Shown piece by piece: positions 36,002 to 45,718 of a stretch of 64,000 nucleotides of DNA. The stretch's first letter is position 1; each line of letters begins with the position of its first letter. Made by a program: the position numbers and the translations under genes. Below the pieces are notes generated by a model. The model searched no databases and had not been told where the DNA came from. It saw nothing but the letters and a program-made list of their open reading frames with translations. Source of the stretch: M3007 sp041736625 (GTDB lineage Bacteria; Bacteroidota; Bacteroidia; Chitinophagales; Saprospiraceae). Where the stretch lies: positions 33,996 through 97,995 of the forward strand of contig JBGSTG010000142.1 in the NCBI GenBank assembly GCA_041736625.1, read 5' to 3'.

Positions 36002-37843
36002 TTATTCGACCGTTACGGATTTGGCGAGGTTGCGTGGTTGGTCCACGTTGCACCCGCGCATAACGGCGATGTGATAAGCCAGGAGTTGAAGTGGGATGAC
36101 GGAGAGCAGGGGGGTAAACGGTTCGATGGTTTCCGGAATTTCGATGGCAAAGTCGGCCAGTTCGCGGATGTACTGATCCGTTTCGTTGACCACCGCGATG
36201 ACGACCCCTTTGCGGGCTTTCACCTCTTGAATGTTGGACGCGATTTTCTCCAGGGCGCTCTGGTTGGTGGCAATGACGATCACCGGCATGTTTTCGTCGA
36301 TCAGCGCGATCGGTCCGTGTTTCATTTCGGCGGCCGGATAACCTTCGGCGTGTATGTAGGAGATCTCCTTCAGTTTAAGGGCGCCTTCCAGGGCTACGGG
36401 GAAGTTGTACCCCCGGCCCAGGTAGAGGGCGTTGGTGGCGTCTTTGAACTCGCCTGCAATGTATTTTACCTGTTCGTGGCAGCTTTCCAGCAGTTTTTCC
36501 GCTTTTTTGGGAATCATGGCCAGTTCCTGCACCATGCGCTGGTATTCCGATTTGGGGATGTGGCCCCGCTCGTAACCCAGGATAATGGCCATCATGGTGA
36601 GCATGGTCACCTGTCCGGTGAACGCTTTCGTGGAGGCCACACCGATCTCCGGCCCCACGTGGATGTAGGAGCCGCTGTGGGTCAGCCGGGCGATGGACGA
36701 TCCTACGACGTTTACGATGCCGTAGGTGACCGCGCCCTGCCTTTTGGCCAGCTCCAGGGCGGCGAAGGTGTCGGCTGTTTCGCCGGATTGGGATATGGCC
36801 AGCACGATATCGTTGTCGCGGATCACCGGGTTGCGGTAGCGAAACTCGGACGCGTACTCCACCTCCACGGGCACGCGCGCCAATTCTTCGAAGAGGTACT
36901 CGGCGATCATCGCGGCGTGCCACGAGGTGCCGCAGCCGAGCATGATCATGCGTTTTGCGTTGACGATGGCCTTCATGTACTCCTCCATGCCGCCGAGCTT
37001 CACCCAGCCCTCTTCGGCGTTCAGGCGCCCGCGCATGCACTCGGCGATGGTGGTCGGCTGCTCGAAAATTTCCTTGAGCATGAAGTAGTCGTACCCGCCT
37101 TTTTCCAGCTGCTCGATCTCCATTTCGATCTTTTCGATGGAAGGCGTGGTTACCTCGTTGCGCAGGGTTTTGATGATCAGCTGCCCGTCGAGGGTCAGCG
37201 TGGCCACCTCTTCATCGTTGAGATAAACTACGTCGTCGGTGTATTCGACAATGGGTGTGGCGTCGGAAGCGACGATAAACTCGTCGGCGCCGATGCCGAT
37301 GACCAGGGGGCTGGCTTTGCGCGCGGCGACGATTTTTTCGGGCGAGGACTTGTCCATGACCACGATCGCATAAGCGCCGTGCACCTGGGTGAGTACTTGC
37401 CGCACCGCTTCTTCGAGGGGCAGGTTTTCGGCTTCCTGCACGGACTCGATGAAGTGAGCCAGCACTTCGGTGTCTGTTTCGCTGGTGAAGGTATGCCCGC
37501 GTTTTTCGAGTGCGCTTTTGATGGGTGCGTAGTTCTCGATGATGCCGTTGTGGATGAGCACCAAGCGGCCGGTTTGTCCGGTGTGCGGGTGGGCGTTCAA
37601 ATCGTCGGGTTTCCCGTGGGTTGCCCAGCGGGTATGGCCCATGCCGACGTTGCCCTGGAGGTCCTTGTTCAGGCAAAAGCGCTCCAGGTCGTCTACCTTG
37701 CCCTTTTTCTTATAAATGTTCAGGGTGCCGTTTTGCAGGGCGATGCCCGCGCTGTCGTACCCGCGGTATTCGAGGCGATGCAGTCCTTTAATGAGGATGG
37801 GGTAGGCTTCTTTTGGGCCTATGTAAGCTACAATTCCGCACAT
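36002..37843 (-). CDS. glmS: Glutamine-fructose-6-phosphate aminotransferase (isomerising)
   Basis: A 613-residue enzyme that makes glucosamine-6-phosphate, the first step to UDP-GlcNAc. The class II glutamine amidotransferase nucleophile is Cys2 in MCGIVAYIGP, followed by GMGHTRWATHG. Two SIS domains follow (MLGCGTSWHAAMIAEY, AISQSGETADTFAALELAK, GPEIGVASTKAFTGQ), ending PRNLAKSVTVE as expected. It lies between DUF4270 and DUF4290, an order common in Bacteroidota. No ribozyme-like leader is visible. Confidence 0.96.
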   Translation of the reverse strand: MCGIVAYIGPKEAYPILIKGLHRLEYRGYDSAGIALQNGTLNIYKKKGKVDDLERFCLNKDLQGNVGMGHTRWATHGKPDDLNAHPHTGQTGRLVLIHNGIIENYAPIKSALEKRGHTFTSETDTEVLAHFIESVQEAENLPLEEAVRQVLTQVHGAYAIVVMDKSSPEKIVAARKASPLVIGIGADEFIVASDATPIVEYTDDVVYLNDEEVATLTLDGQLIIKTLRNEVTTPSIEKIEMEIEQLEKGGYDYFMLKEIFEQPTTIAECMRGRLNAEEGWVKLGGMEEYMKAIVNAKRMIMLGCGTSWHAAMIAEYLFEELARVPVEVEYASEFRYRNPVIRDNDIVLAISQSGETADTFAALELAKRQGAVTYGIVNVVGSSIARLTHSGSYIHVGPEIGVASTKAFTGQVTMLTMMAIILGYERGHIPKSEYQRMVQELAMIPKKAEKLLESCHEQVKYIAGEFKDATNALYLGRGYNFPVALEGALKLKEISYIHAEGYPAAEMKHGPIALIDENMPVIVIATNQSALEKIASNIQEVKARKGVVIAVVNETDQYIRELADFAIEIPETIEPFTPLLSVIPLQLLAYHIAVMRGCNVDQPRNLAKSVTVE

Positions 37844-37871
37844 AGGTGTAGGGGGGGGTTAGGTTATGCCA

Positions 37872-39218
37872 TCAAGGCAAAAGGGTGTATTTGACCGAGA
37901 GCTTCGGCGCGTATGTCGGGGCGGTCGGGCCGTATAGGATGCTGCGCCGGGCAGAGCCGAGCTGGGTGTACACATTCATGTAAACGGTGCGGTCGACGAG
38001 GCTGTCCGGATGACTTTCGATCATATCCTGAAAATGAGACGAGAGGGTCATTTTATACCGCGTCAGTTCGGTTCCCTGGTCGTCGTCGGTATACGGGAAA
38101 CCGCCGAAGTCCAGAAATCCGGGCAACAGCGAAGCGGACCCGAGGGCATAACTTACATCGCTGGTAAAAACAAAAAAAGTTCTGTCTTCGCTCAGCTGGG
38201 TGAAAACGATCTGGTTGGCCGGAACGAGGGAGGCGTAGTCGCCGGACTGTTCGGCAACAGTGAGCAGCAGCTCCGCCTTGTTGATGGCCACATCGTCCAG
38301 CAGGTGGGCCCAGGGTACCAGCATTTTGACCCGCAGACCCGTCATGCCCTGAAGGTACATGAGTTGATCGAGCGGTTGGCCGATCAACGGTTCGACGGGC
38401 GTACCGGCGTAATCGTGCTGGAAGGAAACGAACTTGTTGGTGCCCCTGAAGTAAAAGTCGAAGGTTTTCGCCAAAGAATCGTTTTGGGTGTAGTACATCC
38501 GGACGAAGCTGAAGCCCACGTCGTTCAGGTCGAAAGCCAGCATGGCGCCGGGCGCCGTCGAGGGTTCCACAGTCAGGCGGAAGCCGTTCAGCCAGGCATA
38601 AAAAGCGGTGTCGTTGCTGCGCCGAAGGCTGTCTAATCCCAGCAGGGATTCGCCGAAGCTTTGGCTCAGGGGGATGCGCAAATAAGCCGCCCTCGCCCCG
38701 GCGGTATCGAACAGCACCTGTGCTGTTCTGGGTGTGGGCAGAAAATCCGTCAATTTCCCGATCTCTTCTCCGACGGGCAAGGAATTGGTGGAATAGTACG
38801 CCTGGGTGTTTTGAATGGCCTCGGCGAGCCGGTGCACGCGCAAGGTGTGGGGTTGCAGCGTATCGCCGTACACGCCGAAGGCATCGTAGCGGACGAACAT
38901 GACGATGGAGTCCAGTCGCGAATTGCTCCAGTCGGGCGACAGGGTGCTCAGCTGCATCAGGGTGTAGGCGTCGGCGGTTGCCGTGCCGAAGAAGGGGTCT
39001 TTCGACTGGCCGCAGAGGAAATAATCGGCCACAGACGAGCGGTCCGAGGTCAGCAGGCTGTCTTCGCGTTCGAGCACAAACTGGAGCGAGAAGGTGTCTG
39101 TAAAGGCCAGATCGGCCAACTGGTCTTCCAGGAGGCCGGAGCCAAAGGATGTTGGCTCAGAGCAGGCCGAGCACCACAAGGCGATCAGGCTGGCGCCAAA
39201 CAAAAATTTGTTGCGCAT
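37872..39218 (-). CDS. DUF4270 family lipoprotein
   Basis: A 448-residue protein with a lipoprotein-type signal: hydrophobic LFGASLIALWCSAC ending at the probable lipidated cysteine, near residue 19. The remainder is beta-rich with features of DUF4270 (for example DPFFGTATADAYTLMQLS, LDSIVMFVRYDAFGVYGDT). The family is a Bacteroidota envelope lipoprotein of unknown role encoded between a starch-synthase-like gene and glmS. ATG 39218 was chosen over the frame start at 39239 because it begins the signal peptide. Confidence 0.8.
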   Translation of the reverse strand: MRNKFLFGASLIALWCSACSEPTSFGSGLLEDQLADLAFTDTFSLQFVLEREDSLLTSDRSSVADYFLCGQSKDPFFGTATADAYTLMQLSTLSPDWSNSRLDSIVMFVRYDAFGVYGDTLQPHTLRVHRLAEAIQNTQAYYSTNSLPVGEEIGKLTDFLPTPRTAQVLFDTAGARAAYLRIPLSQSFGESLLGLDSLRRSNDTAFYAWLNGFRLTVEPSTAPGAMLAFDLNDVGFSFVRMYYTQNDSLAKTFDFYFRGTNKFVSFQHDYAGTPVEPLIGQPLDQLMYLQGMTGLRVKMLVPWAHLLDDVAINKAELLLTVAEQSGDYASLVPANQIVFTQLSEDRTFFVFTSDVSYALGSASLLPGFLDFGGFPYTDDDQGTELTRYKMTLSSHFQDMIESHPDSLVDRTVYMNVYTQLGSARRSILYGPTAPTYAPKLSVKYTLLP

Positions 39219-39235
39219 GATATGAAATAAGGCAA

Positions 39236-40066
39236 TCACTGGGGTATTTCGGCCTCGGTGGTCAACGCGCGCAGTAACCCCAGCAATTCGTTTAGTTGGG
39301 AGTCGTCGTTTTTCCAGGCCAGCACGGGCTTGTCCTCGGCAGAAGCGATCAGGCTTTCAACGTCTGTGGAGAAGTTTTCGCTGCCCAGGAGCACGGCGTC
39401 GGCGTAGTGGATGGCGCCTTTGTGGAGCGACACGCCGCCGTCGGTGGTGCGGAAGGGTTCCAGGTGGCTGTCGTCGAGGTTGTTGATGGCGGCTTTGGCG
39501 AAGAATCGTTCCGCGTTTTCCTGGGCGTGCGGCGTGTCGAACATGCCGTACACGATTTGTGCGGAAGCGAACAGGGGCTCCGTTTTGTAGGCCATGCGGA
39601 GGTAGAGGGGGATGAGGCTGGTCATCCAGCCGAGGCAGATCACGGCGTCGGGGGCCCAGCCGAATTTTTTGACCGTTTCGATGGCGCCTTTGCAAAAGAA
39701 TGCGGCGCGGTCGGGGTTGTCCTCAAAGGGCTCGCCCTCGTCGTCGACGAACACTTGTTTGCGCTTGAAAAAGTCTTCGTTGTCCAGAAAATACACTTGC
39801 AGGCGCGAATTGGGCAGGGAGGCCACTTTGATGATGAGCGGGTAGTCGTCGTCGTCGACGATGATGTTCATGCCCGACAGCCGCACCACTTCGTGCAGCC
39901 GGTGCCGGCGTTCGTTCACCACCCCGTACCGGGGCATAAGGATGCGCATTTCGAAGCCGCTTTCCTGAAAAAGTTTGGGCAACCTGGCCGCGAGATCGGA
40001 TATGTCAGTGCCTTCTGTATAGGGGTCGAGTTCTTGGGTAATAATCAGCAACCGCTTGTTTTCCAT
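39236..40066 (-). CDS. Glycogen/starch synthase N-terminal-domain-like protein
   Basis: A 276-residue protein with a GT5-like N-terminal Rossmann domain: LLIITQELDPYTEGTDISDL corresponds to the ADP-glucose-binding start, then ARLPKLFQESGFEMRILMPRYG, then PDAVICLGWMTSLIPLYLR. A full synthase is about 480 residues, so the second Rossmann domain with its catalytic KPR-type motif is absent. The half-length form is widespread in Bacteroidota beside DUF4270 and glmS. Enzyme activity is therefore doubtful; the name rests on fold similarity. Confidence 0.8.
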   Translation of the reverse strand: MENKRLLIITQELDPYTEGTDISDLAARLPKLFQESGFEMRILMPRYGVVNERRHRLHEVVRLSGMNIIVDDDDYPLIIKVASLPNSRLQVYFLDNEDFFKRKQVFVDDEGEPFEDNPDRAAFFCKGAIETVKKFGWAPDAVICLGWMTSLIPLYLRMAYKTEPLFASAQIVYGMFDTPHAQENAERFFAKAAINNLDDSHLEPFRTTDGGVSLHKGAIHYADAVLLGSENFSTDVESLIASAEDKPVLAWKNDDSQLNELLGLLRALTTEAEIPQ

Positions 40067-40134
40067 GAAAAAACGAGGTAGTATTGTGTAAGTGATAAAG
40101 GAACGCCTTGCCTTTGCAGGGCCTTATTCCGGTG

Positions 40135-40142
40135 CAAAAGTA
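40135..40142 (-). promoter_or_regulatory. Bacteroidota -7 element TACTTTTG (leftward)
   Basis: An exact TAnnTTTG match read leftward, about 68 nt before ATG 40066. It probably drives the operon from the starch-synthase-like gene through DUF4270, glmS and DUF4290. The spacer 40067-40277 is otherwise gene-free and AT-rich. Confidence 0.5.
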
Positions 40143-40277
40143 TATAAAAAAAACGAGATTGCCGGGGAGGAGTTTTTTGGGAAAAAATAAAAAATAGTGT
40201 AAGCAAATGATAGTCAATGTTATGTGTGCTCCGGGTGGGGTGGCGTTTGCACCATATGGGTGTAACCATCCGAGCAA

Positions 40278-43010
40278 CTACGGCCCCCCATAAGCCCTTT
40301 CCAAATACCCAAAAGTAACATTCCCCTTCACCGCATCATGCGGAACCAATAAATACTTCCATTCCTTCTTCCCCGTTTCCTTCGCATATTCCGTCGCCCG
40401 CCGACAATAGATCGCAGCCGCTTCCGCTTTGTGGAGCACATCCGAATGGGTCATTTCATTCGACGCCTTGATCTCCACGATGTATATCTTATCCGCCGTT
40501 TCGACCACGAAGTCCGGTTCGTATTTCCTAGACTGCCGATCCCAATATATCTGGAACTGGGTGGGTGCAGGACGCAACCATTTTGACACAGCAGGGTCGT
40601 GCTCCAGGACGCGTGAAAACTCCAGTTCCGGCAAAGAATCAAAGGTGTATTCCAGGTGACAAGCCTTGTTGAAGCCCATGAAAATATGCTTCCTGACGTC
40701 TCCTTTGTTGAACGTGGAGGTCTTCCAATCCAATCTCCCCGCCGACATAGGGGCGGTAATGTTCCAGGGCTCTATCCGCGTAAAGGGTTGAACCCTGCCT
40801 GAAGTGACAAACCCGGTGTGCCGAACCTCGAACTGATGGTTCATTTGGGCATAAATGCGCTGCGCAATGGTCTTTCGATGATGCTGCACAACGGTTTCCA
40901 AGGTTTCCTCCTGCCGCAAACCGACCCGGATGGCCTCCGTCGCTTGTTTGGCTAATTTGAACAGCAGATTCGCCGTTTGGTCGTAATTCACCTGGGGAAA
41001 CAGGAGCAAATCAGAAACGATCTTTTGCTCCGGCGATTCCGGCCTTGCCATGTTGGCGCCGTGAAGCACGCCAATGTAGTCCCGCTCATGGTTCGTCAGC
41101 GTCTGGCGCAAAATGGTGGCGTCCAACTCGTGCAAATCAAAATTGCTTTCCGGGGTAGTACCCGAGGTGTTGAGCTCAAAATCGTGAAAAAATGCCTCCG
41201 GCGGCGCAGGCTGCAAGGTAAATCGCGGTATTTCAATGATGTTCTGCTGAAACTCCTGCACCATGGCAAGGTATTGATGTTCTGCCTCTTGTACAATTTG
41301 CACATGCTCTTCCACCGAAAAAAGGGTCTTGGGCGCTTTGGCCAATTCCTCGGTGATGGTTTGAATAACGGCGGCTTTAACCTCCGATTTTTCCAAATCC
41401 TGCACCCCGCGAACGGGCACTTTTAATACCGCCAACGGCAAGGCGTTGATGATGGCTCTTTTGGCATCCAACGTATGCTGCCCTCTTTGTTTTTCCGCCG
41501 CATCCTGCATGGTATCCAAACGCTTCTGCTCAACCTTCAGGCGCTCCGAAATGCGGTCTCCGGTGCTGATGACCATGCGCTTTTCGCCTAATTCGTCTAC
41601 CTGTATTTCCACCAGTTGCATCTTGTTGAGCAGGGAATTGGGGTCTTTGGCGGCACTGATGACGGCATCGAAATGATCGTGCGCAATGACCGTCAAGGTA
41701 TCTACGTGCTTGTCGTTGGTGCGTTCTCCATAGGGCAAGCGCAAGCCGCGACCAATGGTCTGCTCGATCAGGGTCAGGGCTTTTGCGGCCCGCAACGGAA
41801 CAATCGTGTACAGGTTGGTAACGTCCCAGCCCTCTTTGAGCATGTTGACGTGGATGACGATCTCTATTCGATTGTCGGGCTTTTCCAGCGTGATGAACTG
41901 CTTTTCTACTTCTTCTGTTTTCGTGGTGCTGTCAATTTGCAGGACTTTGTCCGAGTATGCGCCCTCATAAAAGGCTTCGCTTCGGACGTAATCAAAAACC
42001 TGTCTGGCATGACTCGTATCGCTGCACACCACCAGCATAAACGGTTTGACTTTTGGCCGACCCGTTTCGAGGGCGTAACGCTCTAATTCCACCTTGGTGT
42101 TTTCATGCACACTGATGGCGTCTTCCAATTTGATGCGCTCCATTTCGTCGGGCGTTTTGCCCTTGGGGTCAAAGTTGGCGCGGGTGGCGATACTCGGAAT
42201 TTTGATGTACTTGCCGTCGTGCAAAGCCTGCGCAAGGCTGTATTCAAACACGATGTTTTTGAAACGGGTACCCTTGTCGTCGAGCAAAGGCGTGGCGGTC
42301 AGTTCGATGCCCAGCACGGGCCGCAACTCCGCAATGGCCTGTTTGCTCTTGTCCGCATGGTAGCGGTGCGCCTCGTCCATGAGGATCACCAGGTCGTCCA
42401 ATTGGATCAGAAAATCCCAATACGACTGCCCCAGATATTCCGAAATGCGCTTGATGCGCGGCGGCTTGCCTTTGCTGTCCTTGCTGCGCTCTTCTGTGGT
42501 GTCTTTGTTGAATTTACTGATGTTGAACACGTTGATGCGCATTTCCGAGCCGCTGAACAAGCCGCTGGACTGCGCATAATTGTCGCCTGTGATGATGACG
42601 GGCGGATTGGCCGCGAACTCCTCTATTCCCCGGAAGACGTATTTTGAAAAGCCCGGATTGCCAAAATCCTCAATGAGTTTTTCGTAGATGGTCAGGTTGG
42701 GCGCCAGCACGAAAAAGTTGCGACTCCGGCCCGTCAGGTACAAATAGGCCATGATGGCGCCCATGAGCCGGGTTTTGCCGACGCCGGTGGCGATGGAAAA
42801 GGCTACGGAGACGAAATCTCGCTCAAAATCGGTGCAGGTCGGATAATGCGCCCGCACTTTTTCTAAAGCTGCCCGGAGCACCGCCAGGTCGCTGATTTCT
42901 TCTAATGCCAGCAAATCCGCTAAATGCGCCACAATGTCGAGCGAATCCTTGAGCGGTTGCCGGAGGGAGAGGCGGGACTTGATGTTTTTGATGATTTCCG
43001 GATGATCCAT
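40278..43010 (-). CDS. Type III restriction Res-like helicase-nuclease (BPTD_3080-like)
   Basis: A 910-residue superfamily 2 helicase. Motifs: Walker A TGVGKT (75-80), DEAH box MDEAH (about 215), TATP, and motif VI EQTIGRGLRLPYG (about 395). The C-terminus carries a PD-(D/E)xK nuclease (YEPDFVV, then VEIKAS, about 850-875), as in type III Res subunits. With Mod it would translocate along DNA and cut at unmethylated sites. It is the last of seven leftward genes and separated from Mod by the RhuM gene, whereas mod and res are normally adjacent. Confidence 0.88.
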   Translation of the reverse strand: MDHPEIIKNIKSRLSLRQPLKDSLDIVAHLADLLALEEISDLAVLRAALEKVRAHYPTCTDFERDFVSVAFSIATGVGKTRLMGAIMAYLYLTGRSRNFFVLAPNLTIYEKLIEDFGNPGFSKYVFRGIEEFAANPPVIITGDNYAQSSGLFSGSEMRINVFNISKFNKDTTEERSKDSKGKPPRIKRISEYLGQSYWDFLIQLDDLVILMDEAHRYHADKSKQAIAELRPVLGIELTATPLLDDKGTRFKNIVFEYSLAQALHDGKYIKIPSIATRANFDPKGKTPDEMERIKLEDAISVHENTKVELERYALETGRPKVKPFMLVVCSDTSHARQVFDYVRSEAFYEGAYSDKVLQIDSTTKTEEVEKQFITLEKPDNRIEIVIHVNMLKEGWDVTNLYTIVPLRAAKALTLIEQTIGRGLRLPYGERTNDKHVDTLTVIAHDHFDAVISAAKDPNSLLNKMQLVEIQVDELGEKRMVISTGDRISERLKVEQKRLDTMQDAAEKQRGQHTLDAKRAIINALPLAVLKVPVRGVQDLEKSEVKAAVIQTITEELAKAPKTLFSVEEHVQIVQEAEHQYLAMVQEFQQNIIEIPRFTLQPAPPEAFFHDFELNTSGTTPESNFDLHELDATILRQTLTNHERDYIGVLHGANMARPESPEQKIVSDLLLFPQVNYDQTANLLFKLAKQATEAIRVGLRQEETLETVVQHHRKTIAQRIYAQMNHQFEVRHTGFVTSGRVQPFTRIEPWNITAPMSAGRLDWKTSTFNKGDVRKHIFMGFNKACHLEYTFDSLPELEFSRVLEHDPAVSKWLRPAPTQFQIYWDRQSRKYEPDFVVETADKIYIVEIKASNEMTHSDVLHKAEAAAIYCRRATEYAKETGKKEWKYLLVPHDAVKGNVTFGYLERAYGGP

Positions 43011-43028
43011 GCTGTTGTTCTTTTCGGG

Positions 43029-44036
43029 TTATTTGGGCGGCAGCATTTTTTTGACTTCCCGGTCAAAATCCGACTCGTATCGTTGATCCTGGGCGACGCG
43101 GAATTTTTCATATTCTTTTTCGGCTAAACTTTTGGCCACTTCAGCCGAAACACTGCCTGCATTTTGCAATACCTCGTAGTCGTTGAACTTCAAAAATGCG
43201 TCCAGTTTTTCAATCCAGTCGCTCATTTTCATGGGTTTTTGTCGGGCCGCCTGGTTTTCTGCATAGTCTAAATACATGCTCACAATGCGGTTCAACTCTT
43301 TCAGTTCGGGTTCTGCCAGGTAGTTTTTAGCCACGCCCACATCGCTTTTTAGCACTTTGCCGGAGGGCGCGTTTTTCCAGGTGGTCAGGCCCATGTTGGG
43401 TTTGTCGGAACTGGCGCGGGCCGCGATGATTTCGGCGGCGGTTTTCCCGGTGATGGCCCATTCGAGTTTGTTTTGCACCGTTTTGTAAAAGCCCTGCGTC
43501 TGTTCCGATTTGGCGTCGTAGTCTACGCTGCACTCGGCGTAGATGTCGGTAATCTTCTGGTAAAAACGCCGTTCGCTTGCCCGGATTTCGCGGATGCGCT
43601 CCAGCAATTCGTCGAAATAGTCTTTGCCGAAGCGTTTACCCTGTTTGAGGCGCTCGTCGTCGAGCACAAAGCCCTTCACGATGTATTCCTTGAGGGTTTT
43701 GGTAGACCAGATGCGGAACTGGGTGGCGCGATGGCTGTTGACGCGATAACCGACGGCGATGATGGCATCGATGTTATAGAACTGCGTATTGTAATTTTTG
43801 CCGTCGGCGGCAGTTGTTCGAAAATTTCGAATAACTGAATGCTCTTCCAACTCGCCGCTTTTAAAGATCTCTTTCAGGTGATAATTGATCGTATTGACCT
43901 CCACGCCAAACAGTTCCGCCATTTTTTTCTGGCTGAGCCAAAACGTTTCGTCTTCGTACAACACATCCACCCGCACCGAACCGTCGGCGGTGGCGTACAG
44001 CAAAATATCGTTGAATGGCGGCGTCTGCTCCGGCAT
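43029..44036 (-). CDS. RhuM family protein
   Basis: A 335-residue protein of the virulence RhuM family. The N-terminal half has a helix-turn-helix-like FWLSQKKMAELFGVEVNTINYHLKEI region, then NIDAIIAVGYRVNSHRATQFR, the family signature, followed by a long helical tail. RhuM was named in Salmonella SPI-3; the family is also frequent in restriction-modification and toxin-antitoxin contexts. It lies between Mod (12 nt) and Res (18 nt) genes, so it is likely a component or regulator of this restriction locus. Function unproven. Confidence 0.85.
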   Translation of the reverse strand: MPEQTPPFNDILLYATADGSVRVDVLYEDETFWLSQKKMAELFGVEVNTINYHLKEIFKSGELEEHSVIRNFRTTAADGKNYNTQFYNIDAIIAVGYRVNSHRATQFRIWSTKTLKEYIVKGFVLDDERLKQGKRFGKDYFDELLERIREIRASERRFYQKITDIYAECSVDYDAKSEQTQGFYKTVQNKLEWAITGKTAAEIIAARASSDKPNMGLTTWKNAPSGKVLKSDVGVAKNYLAEPELKELNRIVSMYLDYAENQAARQKPMKMSDWIEKLDAFLKFNDYEVLQNAGSVSAEVAKSLAEKEYEKFRVAQDQRYESDFDREVKKMLPPK

Positions 44037-44048
44037 GGCTTCCCTGTT

Positions 44049-45713
44049 TTAAAATAAAGTGGGCTGTTGATCATCCTTGCGTTTCCCTTTTTTCAGGGAC
44101 GGCGTGTCCGGCGAGTCTTCTTCCCATGCGCCTGCGGTGCTTTCCGCGTCCTCGCTGCCGCCCAGCACATTTTGCACATTCAGCGAATAATCGTCTTTGC
44201 CAAACTCGTACTTGCGCATAAAAGCGTGGGGGATTTTTTTGATGGAAATGTTTGAAAACGCCCGCTCGCAGCCATCGCCATACGCCGGACAGCAGAGCAG
44301 CAGCGACTCGCCTTCCGCCATTTGCGCGTGCAACTGGGCCAGCCACTCGGCGGTGACGAATATTTTGGTGACCAACAGGTAGTCTTGCTCCGAAGAGCGG
44401 CTTTGTTTCCAGAATACCTCCGGGTCGGGCGCGTAGGTAAAGCCCTCGATTTTGGCGACGGCCTCGGCCACCATGTCGTCGGTAAAATCCGGATTGAAGC
44501 GCAGCATGGCGTGTTCGTCGGCGGCCAGCAGGCTGGGCGCCAGGCGGTAGGTTTTGAAGCCGCCGCCGCCTTTCCAGTCCACGGCTTTGGAGATGCCGCC
44601 CTGGTCTTCGCCGGATACGACTTTGCGGAGGCGCGGCACGCAGTGGGTGTAGCAATGCTCGCCGAGTTCGATGCCGATCCAGCGGCGGTTCATTTTGTGG
44701 GCGACAGCGGCGGTGGTGCCGGAGCCGAGGAAGGAGTCGAGGACGAGGTCGCCGGGGTTGGTGGCGAGGGTGAGGATGCGTTGGATGAGGCGTTCGGGTT
44801 TTGGAGTTCCAAAAACGTCGTCACCAAAAAGTGTGACTATTTCTTTTTTTGCTTCTTGGGTATGTCCAACTTCTTCATATGACCAGAATGTTTGTGGGAC
44901 TATTCCTTCTTTTACTTCTGTTAAATAAATTTTTGGTGCAGGAACATTATTTCCGTCTTTCCCCCACCAGATTCTACCATTGGCATCCATTTGCCAAAAT
45001 TTTTCTTCTGAAACTCTCCAATAAGAGCCTGAAGGAGGGCCTGGGATAACTCTTCCACTTGGGCACGTAATTGAATATGTTCCTTTACTATAGAAATTTC
45101 TAGCCGCCAAATTATTAGGCCTCCAAAGACCTCGTGGATCTTGGTCTGGATTTTTATAAGCTTTATCTTGTTTATCACTTCTTGGCATCAAGTTAGGTTT
45201 CCAAAATTCACCTTGTTTCCCGTAAACCAGAATGTAGTCGTGATCTTCCGAAAAATGCTTGGCACTTGATTTAGGGGCATAGTTTTTTCTCCAAATGATA
45301 GTTCCCACAAAATTCCCCCTCCCAAACACCTCATCACAAAGCACCTTTAAATAATGGCATTCATTGTCATCAATAGAAATCCAGATGGAGCCGTCCGCTG
45401 AAAGCAATCGCCGCAGTATTTCAAGCCGGTGTTTTATCAAAGTTAGCCAGAGCGAATGCTCCACCATGTCGTCGTAGTGGGTAAAAGCGGAGCCGGTATT
45501 GTACGGCGGGTCTATGTAAATGCACTTGACTTCCCCAGCGTATTGTTGTTCCAGGGCTTTGAGGGCAAGCAGGTTATCGCCGTGTATGAGAATGTTATCG
45601 GCGTTGGGGTTGCCGTGGCAGTGTTCGGGTTCGAGCAGGAGCAGGCGGGGTTCGAGGCGGGGTTGTTCGCCTTTGCCGAGCCAGGTGAGTTCGAGTTTTT
45701 GCTGGGATGCCAT
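44049..45713 (-). CDS. Type III-like DNA methyltransferase (Mod), beta class
   Basis: A 554-residue adenine- or cytosine-N4-specific methyltransferase. Motif IV DPPYNTGSAF (68-77) precedes motif I VLDSFLGSGTTAA (about 325-337), the beta-class order of Mod subunits. The middle (about residues 128-305, nt 44800-45330) holds the expected target-recognition region and is far more AT-rich than the ends, suggesting a swapped recognition domain. The C-terminal ~200 residues are Mod-specific. It protects host DNA and recognises the target for Res. It lies 5 nt after the SecB-like gene. Confidence 0.9.
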   Translation of the reverse strand: MASQQKLELTWLGKGEQPRLEPRLLLLEPEHCHGNPNADNILIHGDNLLALKALEQQYAGEVKCIYIDPPYNTGSAFTHYDDMVEHSLWLTLIKHRLEILRRLLSADGSIWISIDDNECHYLKVLCDEVFGRGNFVGTIIWRKNYAPKSSAKHFSEDHDYILVYGKQGEFWKPNLMPRSDKQDKAYKNPDQDPRGLWRPNNLAARNFYSKGTYSITCPSGRVIPGPPSGSYWRVSEEKFWQMDANGRIWWGKDGNNVPAPKIYLTEVKEGIVPQTFWSYEEVGHTQEAKKEIVTLFGDDVFGTPKPERLIQRILTLATNPGDLVLDSFLGSGTTAAVAHKMNRRWIGIELGEHCYTHCVPRLRKVVSGEDQGGISKAVDWKGGGGFKTYRLAPSLLAADEHAMLRFNPDFTDDMVAEAVAKIEGFTYAPDPEVFWKQSRSSEQDYLLVTKIFVTAEWLAQLHAQMAEGESLLLCCPAYGDGCERAFSNISIKKIPHAFMRKYEFGKDDYSLNVQNVLGGSEDAESTAGAWEEDSPDTPSLKKGKRKDDQQPTLF

Positions 45714-45718
45714 GGAAA

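Noticed and set aside
36038..37894. 618-codon open frame antisense to glmS
   Set aside because: It is the mirror of a well-conserved gene; long antisense frames are expected at this GC content, and the product has no family features.
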